Positions 16,083-24,976 are shown, counted from the stretch's first letter. The stretch is 64,000 bases of DNA from Gemmatimonadota bacterium (GCA_016873995.1 VGVR01000011.1:22235-86234); one strand, 5' to 3'. Notes: generated from the letters alone by a model not told the origin. Numbers and translations: made by a program.

Positions 16083-17812
16083 ATGGCGATGCTCGATCCC
16101 CACCTGCGACGGGCGCTCGCTCACGTCCGGCCGTATGCCTGGCGACTAGCTCCTGTCCTCGCGCTCTCCCTCGTGGGGACTGCGGTGGGTCTCGTGCTAC
16201 CCTACCTGTCGAGGCTCATCGTCGACGACGGCATCGTCCCCGGGGACTTCGCTGCGCTCCTGCGGACGGTCGGACTCTTCGCGGCGCTCACCGTGCTGTC
16301 GTTCGGCCTGAACGTCGTCGCCGGCCTCCGCTACACGCGGGTGTCCGCCGACATCCTCTTCGACATGCGGCTCGCGCTGTTCGAGCATCTGCAGCGCCTG
16401 TCTCCCCGCTTCTACGCACGTACGCCGCTAGGCGACATCGTGTCCCGCATCAATGGGGACATCGGCGAGATCCAGCGCGTCACGGCGGAGGCGACACTGG
16501 CTTGGCTCGGGCAGACGGTCGCGTTGGTGGGGGCGACCGCGATGCTCGTCTACCTCGACTGGCGGATGTTCCTCGTCAGCTCCGTGGTCATGCCTCCCGC
16601 CCTCTGGGCGCTGATGCGCTACCGAGGTCAGCTCGAGGATCGGGTGCGGGTGCTGCGGGAGCGCAGCGCCGACATCGGCACGTTCCTCATCGAGTCGATC
16701 CAGGGCATGACCACCGTGGTCGGCGCGAACGCCCAAACGCGGGAGGTGGCACGCTTTCGTGCGCGCAACGACTCGTTCGTCGACGCGCTCCTGTCGATGC
16801 GCAGGTTCACCTACCTGGCGGGGGGGCTTCCGGGGCTCCTGCTCTCGGCCGGCACGGCGGTGGTGTTCGTGTACGGTGGATACCGAGTCATCCAGGGCGA
16901 TACGACGCTGGGGACGTTCGTCGCGTTCATGGCCTACCAGGCGCGACTCATGGCTCCCGTGCAGGGGCTCATGGGGATCTATACGAACCTCGCCACCGCG
17001 CGCGCCTCACTGGTGAGGGTGCACGCCCTGCTCGACACGCGCCCCGACGTCGAGGAGACCACCACGCCCATCCCCCTCGAGCGCGCAGCGGGCCGCGTCG
17101 TCTTCGAGGGGGTGAGCATCGCGTACGGAAGAGGGGCGGAAGGGCTTCGCGACATCGACTTCGAGGTTCAGACGGCGAAGTCGTGGCGATCGTCGGGGCG
17201 AGCGGAAGCGGCAAGTCCACGCTGGCCGACCTGCTCACGCGCAGGCTGGACCCGGACGCGGGACGCATTCTGCTGGACGGACACGACCTGCGCTCGCTCC
17301 GCCTCGCGGACCTGAGGGAGAGCGTCGCGCTCGTCGAAGCGGACCCTTTCCTCTTCCACACCACCCTGCACGACAACGTGCGCTACGCGCGGCCGGAAGC
17401 GACCGATGCCGACGTCGAACGAGCGCTACGTGCCGCCGGCCTCGGCGAGCTGGTGGCATCCATGCCCGCCCGCGGCGCCACCGTGGTGGGTGAGCGCGGC
17501 AAACAGCTCTCGACCGGTGAGCGACAACGGCTCGCCTTGGCGAGAGCGTTCCTCGCCGATCCCGCGGTTCTGATCCTCGATGAGGCCACCGGCGCCCTCG
17601 ACCCTGCGACCGAAGCGGGCGTGCTCGATGCGCTCGAGCACCTCATGACGGGGCGCACGACACTGCTCATCACGCATCGACTCGACCTCGCACGCCGCGC
17701 GGGCAGGGTCGCCGTGCTCGAGCAAGGCGCGATCGGCGAGATGGGGCCGCCCGAGACACTGGCACGCGAGGGCTCCGCGTTCCGGAGCCTTTTTCCCGAG
17801 GCGGGCAGGTGA
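16083..17812 (+). CDS. qhpF: QhpF-type ABC exporter, interrupted by a frameshift
   Basis: Frame one (16083 to about 17172) encodes six membrane segments of a type I exporter (for example LAPVLALSLVGTAVGLVLPYL, VLSFGLNVVAGL). The nucleotide-binding domain continues in another frame to 17812: Walker A GASGSGKS, signature LSTGERQ, Walker B VLILDEAT, H-loop ITHR. The break is near 17172-17177 (CAG ACG GCG AAG), where one extra G would restore QTGEVVAIVG. Corrected length is about 576 residues, normal for the family. Known biology: QhpF exports processed QhpC. As written, the first frame stops at 17315 without an NBD. qhpE begins inside the stop (GTGA). Confidence 0.88.
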
Positions 17813-18480
17813 ATCGAATCTCGGTCGCCGTCATCGACAGCGGCGTGAACGTGCCGCACCCGCACCTCCCTGCGGTGGCGGGCGGTATCGCCTTCGACCT
17901 CGAGGGGAACGAGCACAGCGACATCGTCGACCGGCTGGGCCACGGCACCGCTGCCGCCGCAGCGATCCGCGAGAAAGCGCCCGAGGCGGAGCTCTTCGTC
18001 GTGAAGGTCTTCGACCGCGAGTTGGCCACCACAGTGCCCACGCTCGTCCGCGCCATCGACTGGGCTTCTGAGCGCGGCATTCGGCTCATCAACCTCAGCC
18101 TCGGCACGCCGAACGAGTTCAGGGTGCCGGAGCTTGCGCCGGCGGTGGAGAGGGCCGTCGCTGTCGGATCCATCATCGTATCCGCACACGAGCTCGATGG
18201 GCGGGTTTGGTTCCCGGGCTCCATGGAGGGAGCGATCGGCGTGGTCGTGGACGCCGCGCACCCGCGCGAAGACGTCGCCGTCGCGGAGTCGACCTCGGGG
18301 ACCGTGCTGCGCGCATCACCGTATCCGCGCCCCATCCCCGGAGTGCCGCCAGAGCGGAACCTGAACGGGATCAGCTTCGCGGTGGCCAACGCGACCGGCG
18401 TGCTCGCCCGACGTCTGGGTGAACACCCGGAGGTCAGGTCCGCGGAGCACGCCATGGAGCTGCTGCGGCGGCCCGGCTGA
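17809..18480 (+). CDS. qhpE: Subtilisin-like protease QhpE that removes the QhpC leader
   Basis: A 223-residue protein starting at GTG 17809. The subtilase triad is visible: Asp10 in VIDSG, His45 in GHGTA and Ser190 in NGISFA. There is no signal peptide or propeptide, which fits a cytoplasmic, single-substrate maturase rather than a secreted subtilisin. The segment where subtilisins have the oxyanion Asn (AAGN) reads VSAHE here, so that residue seems replaced by His128 or Ala127. Known biology: QhpE cleaves the QhpC leader after crosslinking. It closes the qhp cluster and is 6 bp from the convergent GGDEF gene. Confidence 0.9.
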   Translation: MNRISVAVIDSGVNVPHPHLPAVAGGIAFDLEGNEHSDIVDRLGHGTAAAAAIREKAPEAELFVVKVFDRELATTVPTLVRAIDWASERGIRLINLSLGTPNEFRVPELAPAVERAVAVGSIIVSAHELDGRVWFPGSMEGAIGVVVDAAHPREDVAVAESTSGTVLRASPYPRPIPGVPPERNLNGISFAVANATGVLARRLGEHPEVRSAEHAMELLRRPG

Positions 18481-18486
18481 CTGCGC

Positions 18487-19737
18487 TCAGCTCCCTCCGG
18501 TCGCCTGCTGCAGGGGCGCCGCGACCACGGTGCGGTTGCGTCCCTGATGCTTGGCATCGTAGAGGGCGCGGTCGGCGATCTCCACCATGGCCTCGAGCGT
18601 GCTAGCGGACTCGGGCAGGCCGGCGACACCCAGGCTGACGGTCAAGCGCAACGGAATCGGCGGCTCGTCGTCCTCCGGGTCCACGACGAAGGTGTGCTCT
18701 TCGATCGAGCTGCGTATACGCTCAGCCACCAGCCGTGCCTCGGCCACCGAAGTCTCCGGCATCATCACGAAGAACTCCTCGCCTCCGTAGCGCGCGGGCT
18801 TGTCGATCGAGCGCAGCTTCTCGGTCAGTAGGCGGGCGAGCTCTCGCAGCACGGTGTCCCCCGCACGGTGCCCGTACGTGTCGTTGATCTTCTTGAAGTG
18901 ATCGGCGTCGGCCATGAGAATCGACAACGGCCGGCCGTGCCTGAGTGCTCGGGCCACTTCGTCGGCGAGCATCTGCTCCAGGGCGCGCCGATTCGCCAGA
19001 CCTGTGAGCTCGTCCTGGAGCGCCAGTTCCCGCGTGCGCATCAGCTCCAAACGAACGTGCGCGCGTTCGTCCTCGAGCCTACGTCGCTCCACGGCCGCCA
19101 GAGCCAACGCGGCCTGGTCGGCGAGGGCACCCGCGAACTCCATCTCCGCGGCCGTCCAGGTGCGTCGCTCCCCGACGTGCTCGAGGCAGACCACACCGAC
19201 CACGCTGCCGTCACTGCGAATCGCGGCGTCCATCATCGAGGTGATGCCGAGTGGGGTGAGGTACGGGCCGCTGAACTCGCTCGGGCGCGAGTCTCGGCGG
19301 GCGTCGTGCCCGTCGATGGCTCGGCCCAGCTTCAGCGCATCGAAGTAGCGCGGATAGTCCGTGGCCCGGAGCACCGCGCCCCGGGTGTGTCGGTCTTGCG
19401 TGCGCTCGTAGAGCTCCTCGCAGCGCAGCTCCGTGCCGTCCTGGCTCATCAACCACACGCTCGCCCGCTCGACGCCGATGATCTCCGAAGCTATCCGCGT
19501 GAGCTCCTCGTGAATCATCGTGAGCCCCCCTTCGTCCGGGCGCATGCCCGCCAAACGAACGAGCGCCTGCTGCTGCCGGAGCGCCATGTCCTGGAAGGCG
19601 GACGCGCTTGGGCGCAGCTCGTGGCGAGCTTCCTCGAGCTCGAGCGCCGCCTGTTCGCTACGCGCGTCGGCCTCGGCGCGAGCGGCACGCTCGCGGGCCA
19701 GCTCTTGCTGCAGTCGCTCGATGTCGGAAGCCGTCAT
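18487..19737 (-). CDS. GAF-GGDEF diguanylate cyclase
   Basis: A 416-residue cytoplasmic protein. Residues 1-60 are a charged coiled coil rich in Glu, Arg and Ala. Residues 70-215 form a GAF domain (IHEELTRIASEIIGVERASVWLM through SVVGVVCLEHVGERRTWT). A linking helix leads to the GGDEF domain (ALQDELTGLANRRALEQML), with the active-site GGEEF at 318-322. An inhibitory I-site RxxD (Arg309-Asp312) sits five residues before it, as in feedback-controlled cyclases. It should make c-di-GMP from GTP in response to a GAF ligand. Its stop faces the end of qhpE; there is no sign that the two are co-regulated. Confidence 0.9.
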   Translation of the reverse strand: MTASDIERLQQELARERAARAEADARSEQAALELEEARHELRPSASAFQDMALRQQQALVRLAGMRPDEGGLTMIHEELTRIASEIIGVERASVWLMSQDGTELRCEELYERTQDRHTRGAVLRATDYPRYFDALKLGRAIDGHDARRDSRPSEFSGPYLTPLGITSMMDAAIRSDGSVVGVVCLEHVGERRTWTAAEMEFAGALADQAALALAAVERRRLEDERAHVRLELMRTRELALQDELTGLANRRALEQMLADEVARALRHGRPLSILMADADHFKKINDTYGHRAGDTVLRELARLLTEKLRSIDKPARYGGEEFFVMMPETSVAEARLVAERIRSSIEEHTFVVDPEDDEPPIPLRLTVSLGVAGLPESASTLEAMVEIADRALYDAKHQGRNRTVVAAPLQQATGGS

Positions 19738-19845
19738 GATCCACCCGAGAGGTGGCGGATACCTTGGGTCGGTATAGTTGCCGCGTCAAGCGAATGCGGC
19801 GATCGGCGGCGGGGGCGGTCGCCCCGCCCCCGCCCGCGCCATCGC

Positions 19846-20373
19846 TCAACGATCGCCTTCGTCCTCCCCGCCCTCCTCCTCACCCTCACCACCCTGCATC
19901 ATCGGCATGCCGGAAGCCGACCCGCTCACGTAGGCCTGCGCGGCCCCGTGCTCGTAGACCAGTCGGCCTCCCGCGGCGCCCACTTGGATGCCCGCGGCGA
20001 GCACGGCCAGCGTGCCCACCGAAGCGACTAGGCGTGCTGCTCGACCAGCCACTCCGGAGAGCAGCCCGACGCCAGCGACCAACGCCAGAACGCCGGAGAA
20101 GACCAGGAAGCGTTCGGCCGCTTCCTCGTGCTCGTTGATGGCAGCCTCGCTGACGAACGCCTCGACCTTCTCCTCCTCGGCCTCACCGGTCTCGAGCGCT
20201 ACCCAAGCGCTGCCAGCAAGCGCGACCGCGAACGCGGCGGGAATCGCCCAGCCCTTCAGAGGCGCGGCGCCACGCCGAATTGCCCACAGGGCGATGGCGG
20301 CGGAGATTGGCAGAAGTACCACGAAGACCATCGGGAAATGCACCACGATCGGGTGCAGGGGCTCCGGAAGCAT
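19846..20373 (-). CDS. DUF2231-type four-helix membrane protein with acidic tail
   Basis: A 175-residue protein. The ATG at 20373 has AGGAGG seven bases upstream; the longer upstream frame has no such site. The opening LPEPLHPIVVHFPMVF is the hallmark of DUF2231 membrane proteins. Four hydrophobic helices follow, at about residues 8-32, 41-62, 92-113 and 118-140. The C-terminus is unusual: a Gly/Glu/Asp-rich, Met-containing acidic tail (after SASGMPMMQ). His residues in the first helix suggest heme or metal contact in the family, but no function is established. It is divergent from the LuxR-type gene. Confidence 0.72.
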   Translation of the reverse strand: MLPEPLHPIVVHFPMVFVVLLPISAAIALWAIRRGAAPLKGWAIPAAFAVALAGSAWVALETGEAEEEKVEAFVSEAAINEHEEAAERFLVFSGVLALVAGVGLLSGVAGRAARLVASVGTLAVLAAGIQVGAAGGRLVYEHGAAQAYVSGSASGMPMMQGGEGEEEGGEDEGDR

Positions 20374-20447
20374 CGGTCCTCCTTTCTGAGAGACGCCTGA
20401 ACGATGCCCCCACCGCGGAGCCCGCAGTATCGAACAGGGGTATCGGT

Positions 20448-21050
20448 GTGCCCCGGAATTGGCCCACCAGAAGCCACCTATCACATCTGTTGGATGCCGG
20501 CTTGGACCAAGAGCACGAGAGCCAGGAGAAGCTGAGAGTCATCCTCGTCGTCGCCCTCGTGTCGATTATCGTCGGGGGCAGCATCGACTTGGCCATGGAT
20601 CAACCGCAGGACTGGCTGAGCTTCCACGTTATCTTCGAGACGACGATGATCGCGGGGGCCTTGGTCATGGCCACCACCCTCTGGCTGGGCTGGGCGCGCA
20701 CCGCCCGCTCGGTCGAGGAGCTGCGCCGCTCGCTCGAGGCTCGCAAGGTGGAGCGTGACGCGTGGCGGAGCAGTGCCGAGCACGCGCTCGAAGGCATGGG
20801 GCGCGCCATCGACGCCCAGTTCGGCCTCTGGCACCTCACTCCCGCGGAGCGCGACGTCGCGCTCATGCTCCTCAAGGGCTACAGCCACAAATCGATCGCC
20901 AAGGAGACCGGACGCAGCCCGCAGACCGTGCGTCAGCACGCCGCCGCCGTGTACCGGAAGGCGGACCTCGCGGGCCGCGCCGAGCTGTCGGCCTACTTCC
21001 TGGAGGACCTCATGCTGCCGAAGGGCGAGGCGAGCGAGAGAGCACCCTAG
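20448..21050 (+). CDS. Membrane-anchored LuxR/GerE-type transcriptional regulator
   Basis: About 200 residues. The start is uncertain: GTG 20448 has AGGGG five bases upstream; TTG 20490 is an alternative. Two hydrophobic helices (LRVILVVALVSIIVGGSIDL; IFETTMIAGALVMATTLWLGW) are followed by a charged coiled coil of about 45 residues. A C-terminal helix-turn-helix follows (LTPAERDVALMLLKGYSHKSIA, then TGRSPQTVRQHAAAVYRKA), which is the LuxR/GerE consensus. There is no receiver domain. It probably senses a membrane signal and controls nearby genes such as the divergent DUF2231 gene; that last point is inference. Confidence 0.8.
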   Translation: MPRNWPTRSHLSHLLDAGLDQEHESQEKLRVILVVALVSIIVGGSIDLAMDQPQDWLSFHVIFETTMIAGALVMATTLWLGWARTARSVEELRRSLEARKVERDAWRSSAEHALEGMGRAIDAQFGLWHLTPAERDVALMLLKGYSHKSIAKETGRSPQTVRQHAAAVYRKADLAGRAELSAYFLEDLMLPKGEASERAP

Positions 21051-21088
21051 CGCGGGCCCTGGCACGGGAACACCGGCCAGCGCCCGCG
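21051..21088. terminator. Terminator-like hairpin between convergent genes
   Basis: CGCGGGC-c-CTGGC at the left pairs with GCCAG-c-GCCCGCG at the right (7 + 5 bp with one C-C mismatch), and an inner CGG/CCG can also pair. It starts right after the LuxR-type gene stop and lies 12 bp from the end of the convergent gene, so it can serve both. No strong T-run is present. Confidence 0.55.
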
Positions 21089-21100
21089 TCTAGACTGTTC

Positions 21101-21997
21101 TCACGGCGAGACGACGACGGTCACGTCCTCGTAGTCGATGAGCCCGCCGTCGTGTGCCAAGCCGCGCACCACATAGGTGCCCGGAGCAGAGAACGTTGCC
21201 CGCGCCGCCCAGCGATTCTCGGGCGGCACCGCGGGCGGTCGCCAGCCTGCTGACCAAGGCGCATTGCCCCCGTCACGTCGATCCTCCCAGACCTTGATCT
21301 GCGGGGGATCGAAGGTCACAGCGCCCGGTCCACGGTAGTGGTACCACGAGAACCGCAGTCCGGTCGCCGAATTCGGAACCTCCTGGCTCTGCCCGACGCG
21401 GTACGAGTTCGGGCGGGCCGACGGCTTGCCGTCGTCCGTCGCAACCGCGCTCAGCGAGACGGGCTCACCAACACGTGCACGCAGAGTGCGCTCGCTCTCG
21501 AGCGTGACGCGCGGTCCCACGTTGCCGACGAGCGCCGGGTTGAAGCCCGAACGACCGCCGGCGCCGAAGTTCGCGCTCATGACGATGTCATCCACCGCAT
21601 ACAGAGGATGCAGCGTGCCGTACGCGCGCTCCGTGACCCCGTTCGTGGTCAGCGTCCACACCACCTCGCCGTCCCCGAAGCTCGCGGGCACGTCCACCCC
21701 GAACACGAACTGGTTGCGCCGCGGGAAGAAGTGCGTGGGCTGCCCTCGGTCCGGACCGGCGGGCTCGATCCGGTTGTCGGGGCCGACGGGCACGTCGAAC
21801 TCGCGGTCCCAGTTCCGGTTGTAGTAACCGAACCAGAGCCGGAACGAACCATCGGGGTTGGTCGAGAAACCCTCGTAGGCCAGCGCCACGTTGTTGTCTT
21901 CGGGGCCGCCTTGGGCGTTCAGCGCCGTCGGTTCGAGCGCCGCGACCGCGATGTTCACGACGGCCGCTGTCCACAGCTTCGTGCCGGAGATGAGCAT
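21101..21997 (-). CDS. Secreted beta-sandwich partner protein, copy A of a duplicated module
   Basis: A 298-residue protein with GGGGAG just before the ATG at 21997 and a signal peptide ending LNAQ near residue 28. I do not recognise a named family. Motifs shared with the product of 27131-28090 include FGYYNRNW, DRGQPTHFFPRRNQF, VPASFGDGEVVWTL, NAPWSAGW and a final immunoglobulin-like strand set beginning FSAPGTYVVRGLAHDGG. The last segment resembles PKD/cadherin-like domains. It lies 8 bp after the cytochrome/PHM-like gene, so both are surely co-transcribed. It is probably a secreted subunit or chaperone of that copper enzyme (inference). Confidence 0.7.
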   Translation of the reverse strand: MLISGTKLWTAAVVNIAVAALEPTALNAQGGPEDNNVALAYEGFSTNPDGSFRLWFGYYNRNWDREFDVPVGPDNRIEPAGPDRGQPTHFFPRRNQFVFGVDVPASFGDGEVVWTLTTNGVTERAYGTLHPLYAVDDIVMSANFGAGGRSGFNPALVGNVGPRVTLESERTLRARVGEPVSLSAVATDDGKPSARPNSYRVGQSQEVPNSATGLRFSWYHYRGPGAVTFDPPQIKVWEDRRDGGNAPWSAGWRPPAVPPENRWAARATFSAPGTYVVRGLAHDGGLIDYEDVTVVVSP

Positions 21998-22005
21998 GGC
22001 TCCCC

Positions 22006-23376
22006 TCACTGTTGCACGGCAGGAACGGTGGCGTACCCGCACAACGGGCACCCGAGCATCGCCTCGCCCTCCGCGAGCCCGTGCACCTGACGGCGCCGCG
22101 CGATCTCCGCGGCGAACTCCTCATCGGTCAGCGTAATCCCGGGGAGGAACGTGATCGCCATGTTGTCGATCGAGCGGTGTCCGAGCCCCTGCCAGTTGCG
22201 CGGATCGACCACGTTCTCGTTGTCCTCCGTCGTGTCGAAGTACGCGATCATGTGCACCAGCGTGCCGGCCGGGAGGAGCGGCGCGTGGTCAGGGTCGTAG
22301 CTGTAGACCTTCACCCAGTCGTGGTCGTACCCCACACAGTTGAGCGTCTCGGTGCGGCCTGCCCAGATCGCCTCGAAGCACATGCGCACACCCGACGCGT
22401 GCATGTGCGGCTCGAACGACGTGACCTTCATGTTCTGCTCGAGCGTGTGATAGAGGTGGATCTCCTGCCCCTTCCGCATCGGCGCGAGATCGATCTCACC
22501 GTTGCCGAACGTCAGCATCAGCTCCGACTTGCTCGGCTGATAGCCACGCGGATGGAACTTGAATCCGAGCCGCAGGTGCGCAGTGGTGGTGACGTCGTTC
22601 GAGTGCATGTGCGCGCTCGAGATGAAGAACGCGGAGCCAGCGCGGAGCAGCGGTGACGCCTCCGGGTCGAAGTGCTGAGCGTTGCGCCCGACCTCGTGCA
22701 CCGGCCAGAACGGCCCGCCGCCTCGCCCGCCCGGCACCGTCGACGTGAGGATGGCGTGGTGGAATATGAACTTGCCGCCCATTCCCCCTTCCGCATCGCT
22801 GATCTCGAGCACCTGCATGGCGGCGACGTGGCGGTCCTCCGTGAGCCCCGTCGCAGCGCGGTCGATGACGCCCCACCAGTCGGGCGCGTTCGCTTCCATG
22901 GTGAACGAGGGCAGATCGACGACCAGGTCGGGCTCGCCGATGTCCCACGACGGGCTGCTCGGCCAAACCAGCGGCGCGGGGAGGTCGGCGCGATTCCCCT
23001 CGGGCGCACCGCTGTCAGCCCAGGCGGCGATGAGTCCGATCTCGTGCTCCGAGAGCGCCTCGTCGTTCGCGAAGTGCTGTATGCCGACGTCGCGCTCGAC
23101 GAACCAGGGGGGCATGACACCCGACTGGTCACGGAGCTGCGTGCGCTCCTTGATGCGTGACGCCCAGCGGCGCGCCTCCTGGTACGACTGCAGAGACATG
23201 GGCGCGAGCGAGCTGGCCCGGTGGCAGCGCTCGCAGCTCCGCTGCAGGATCGGCGCGATGTCGCGCGCGTACGTGACCTGGGCGGCCTGCTGCGCGGTGG
23301 CGGGCGACGGGGCGAGCCAGGCGGCCCCGAGCAGAGTGGCGAGCATCGCGCCGGCGACGGCGTTCGTCGACCTCAT
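22006..23376 (-). CDS. Cytochrome c fused to PHM-like type II copper monooxygenase, copy A
   Basis: A 456-residue protein; AGGAGG lies six bases before the ATG at 23376, and the signal peptide ends ATAQ. Residues 35-130 are a c-type cytochrome domain with heme motif CERCH (Cys48, Cys51, His52) and a distal MPP at 88-90. Residues 140-420 resemble the peptidylglycine/dopamine monooxygenase fold with candidate copper ligands His206-His207, His256/His258 and His324-x-His326 in FEPHMHASG. A C-terminal CPLC motif (443-446) is shared with its paralog. It probably performs an O2-dependent hydroxylation with electrons entering via the heme (inference). A promoter-like pair precedes it. Confidence 0.78.
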   Translation of the reverse strand: MRSTNAVAGAMLATLLGAAWLAPSPATAQQAAQVTYARDIAPILQRSCERCHRASSLAPMSLQSYQEARRWASRIKERTQLRDQSGVMPPWFVERDVGIQHFANDEALSEHEIGLIAAWADSGAPEGNRADLPAPLVWPSSPSWDIGEPDLVVDLPSFTMEANAPDWWGVIDRAATGLTEDRHVAAMQVLEISDAEGGMGGKFIFHHAILTSTVPGGRGGGPFWPVHEVGRNAQHFDPEASPLLRAGSAFFISSAHMHSNDVTTTAHLRLGFKFHPRGYQPSKSELMLTFGNGEIDLAPMRKGQEIHLYHTLEQNMKVTSFEPHMHASGVRMCFEAIWAGRTETLNCVGYDHDWVKVYSYDPDHAPLLPAGTLVHMIAYFDTTEDNENVVDPRNWQGLGHRSIDNMAITFLPGITLTDEEFAAEIARRRQVHGLAEGEAMLGCPLCGYATVPAVQQ

Positions 23377-23410
23377 GCGGTCCTCCTGGACAGGGAGTCG
23401 GACTGGCCTA

Positions 23411-23439
23411 CCGATAACTCTAGCGGCCCCGAATTTCAA
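23411..23439 (-). promoter_or_regulatory. Candidate sigma70-type promoter for the copy A copper module
   Basis: Read on the minus strand: TTGAAA (23439-23434), a 17-bp spacer, then TATCGG (23416-23411), 35 bp before the start codon at 23376. It lies in a locally A+T-rich patch that stands out in this G+C-rich window. Pattern match only. Confidence 0.4.
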
Positions 23440-23522
23440 ATAAATTGCGGGCAAGTGTCGGAGTGTTGCAGGCGGCGGAGCGGGCGCCTCCGCGCCTCGC
23501 CCACCCGGGCCCCTATTCGACC

Positions 23523-24830
23523 CTACTCCCGTCCGCCCATCCCCTCCACGGCGAGTAAGGCCAGCGCCATCGCGGCCGTCACGGCGGCGAGCGTCCCTCC
23601 GTGCACGCCCCGGGGGTCGTCACCCGGCACGTGAAACCACGGGTTGCTGCCGCTCACGATCCCCATGCCGCGGTAGCCGTGCTCCACGAGGTCGCGGAAC
23701 TCCCCGATGCGGGTGTCGGTGCGCAACGTGAACGTCGGCAAGTGGGCGAACGCCTGGCGCAGCGCCGGGGCCAACTCCTCCGTGGCCTGTAGGGTGCCGG
23801 TCGTGACACGGTCGGTCGGCAGCAAGCGACCGTCGACCTCCTCCCAGGGAGGCGTCGCGATCTGAGCACCCAGGTGGACCCATGCACGCGTACGCTCCGG
23901 GGGCGGCGCGAGCTGGGCCTCGTGAAAGAGGCGCGCGCCGAGATAGTCGAGCTCGTGTCCCGAGGTGGCCACGAAGAGATAGTTGAGGCCGTCACGCCGC
24001 GTGCTCACCCACTCGGCCAGCGCAAGCAGCATCGCAATCCCTGGACCGCGCTCGCCTGCCACGGTGAACCACCCGCTCGACGGTGTCGACACGACGATCC
24101 AGTCCGCCTCGGGATCCACGACGTGCGTCGCGTACGTCGTCGTCGCGCGCGCCTCCTCGACCATGCGCCCACGCAGAAGCACGGTGACGTCGCGGTCGAT
24201 CGACTGCCGCAGGCGCGGCGTGTCCGCTGCACCGTAGATCAGTGTGGGCACGGGGCGTTCGACGTCGACGTACGCACGCTCCGCGTTGATCGCCTGCAGG
24301 AGCCCGAGGCCCGCGCCGTCGCTGGTCTCGACGAGGATCGCCGCAGCTCCCGCTTCGAGCGCCTTACGGTCGAGTCGAGCACGCGCCGCCGCAGGCACAC
24401 CCGGCTGCAGCCAGGCCACGGCGCCCCGTATCCGGTCGGCAGGCGTGCTCTCGCCGACGAGCACCAGCCGGCCCGTGACACCCTCGGCTGGCGTGGCGCG
24501 CGGCAGCCAGACCGGAAACGCCTCGATCTCCCCCCGCTCGTCCCGAACGCTCGCCTCGTCCAAGAAGAACTGGCGCAGCGCGAACGCGTGCGAAGAAGTC
24601 TCGAGGCCCAAGGTGCGGAAGCGCTCCGCGAGCCAGGCGCTGGTACGCACGTCGCCGGGGTGCGCGGTGCGATGCACGCCGAACCCGTAGTAGGTCCGAA
24701 CGTCGGCGAGCAACCGCTCGGGATCGAATGCCGGCTCTTGGGCGCGCGCTTCCACGACACAACCGGGCCATCCGAAGCACAGGGCGACCACCGCGATGAT
24801 GGTGCGCGCGTCCGTTCGCTCGAGTGCCAT
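23523..24830 (-). CDS. M28-like peptidase fold, probably without zinc ligands
   Basis: A 435-residue protein. The ATG at 24830 follows AAGGAG, and a signal sequence ends near ARAQ (about residue 31). It has the order of secreted M28 aminopeptidases: N-terminal helix pair (VRTSAWLAERFRTLGLETSSHAF), an inserted PA-type domain (about residues 95-200), then the peptidase core. The usual first zinc ligand region (His-x-Asp) reads STPSSGWFTVAGERGPGIA here, so the His and the bridging Asp appear absent. ATSGHELDYLGARLFHEA keeps the Glu region. It may be catalytically inactive or use another chemistry. It is divergent from the MFS gene. Confidence 0.65.
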   Translation of the reverse strand: MALERTDARTIIAVVALCFGWPGCVVEARAQEPAFDPERLLADVRTYYGFGVHRTAHPGDVRTSAWLAERFRTLGLETSSHAFALRQFFLDEASVRDERGEIEAFPVWLPRATPAEGVTGRLVLVGESTPADRIRGAVAWLQPGVPAAARARLDRKALEAGAAAILVETSDGAGLGLLQAINAERAYVDVERPVPTLIYGAADTPRLRQSIDRDVTVLLRGRMVEEARATTTYATHVVDPEADWIVVSTPSSGWFTVAGERGPGIAMLLALAEWVSTRRDGLNYLFVATSGHELDYLGARLFHEAQLAPPPERTRAWVHLGAQIATPPWEEVDGRLLPTDRVTTGTLQATEELAPALRQAFAHLPTFTLRTDTRIGEFRDLVEHGYRGMGIVSGSNPWFHVPGDDPRGVHGGTLAAVTAAMALALLAVEGMGGRE

Positions 24831-24976
24831 GATCGGGCTCCTTCGCTCTGCCCCAGTAGACACACCCGCGTACGGCCACGCCAGCCCTCGCCTACGCCCT
24901 GCGAGGCGTTGCGCGCGCCCAGGCGGCCGGCCATCATGGCGCTCCTCGACGACCGGACCCCTCTGGAAAGCTGAAA

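Noticed and set aside
17100..17320. Programmed ribosomal frameshift in qhpF
   Set aside because: No slippery heptamer or strong downstream structure is evident at the switch point; a missing base explains it more simply.
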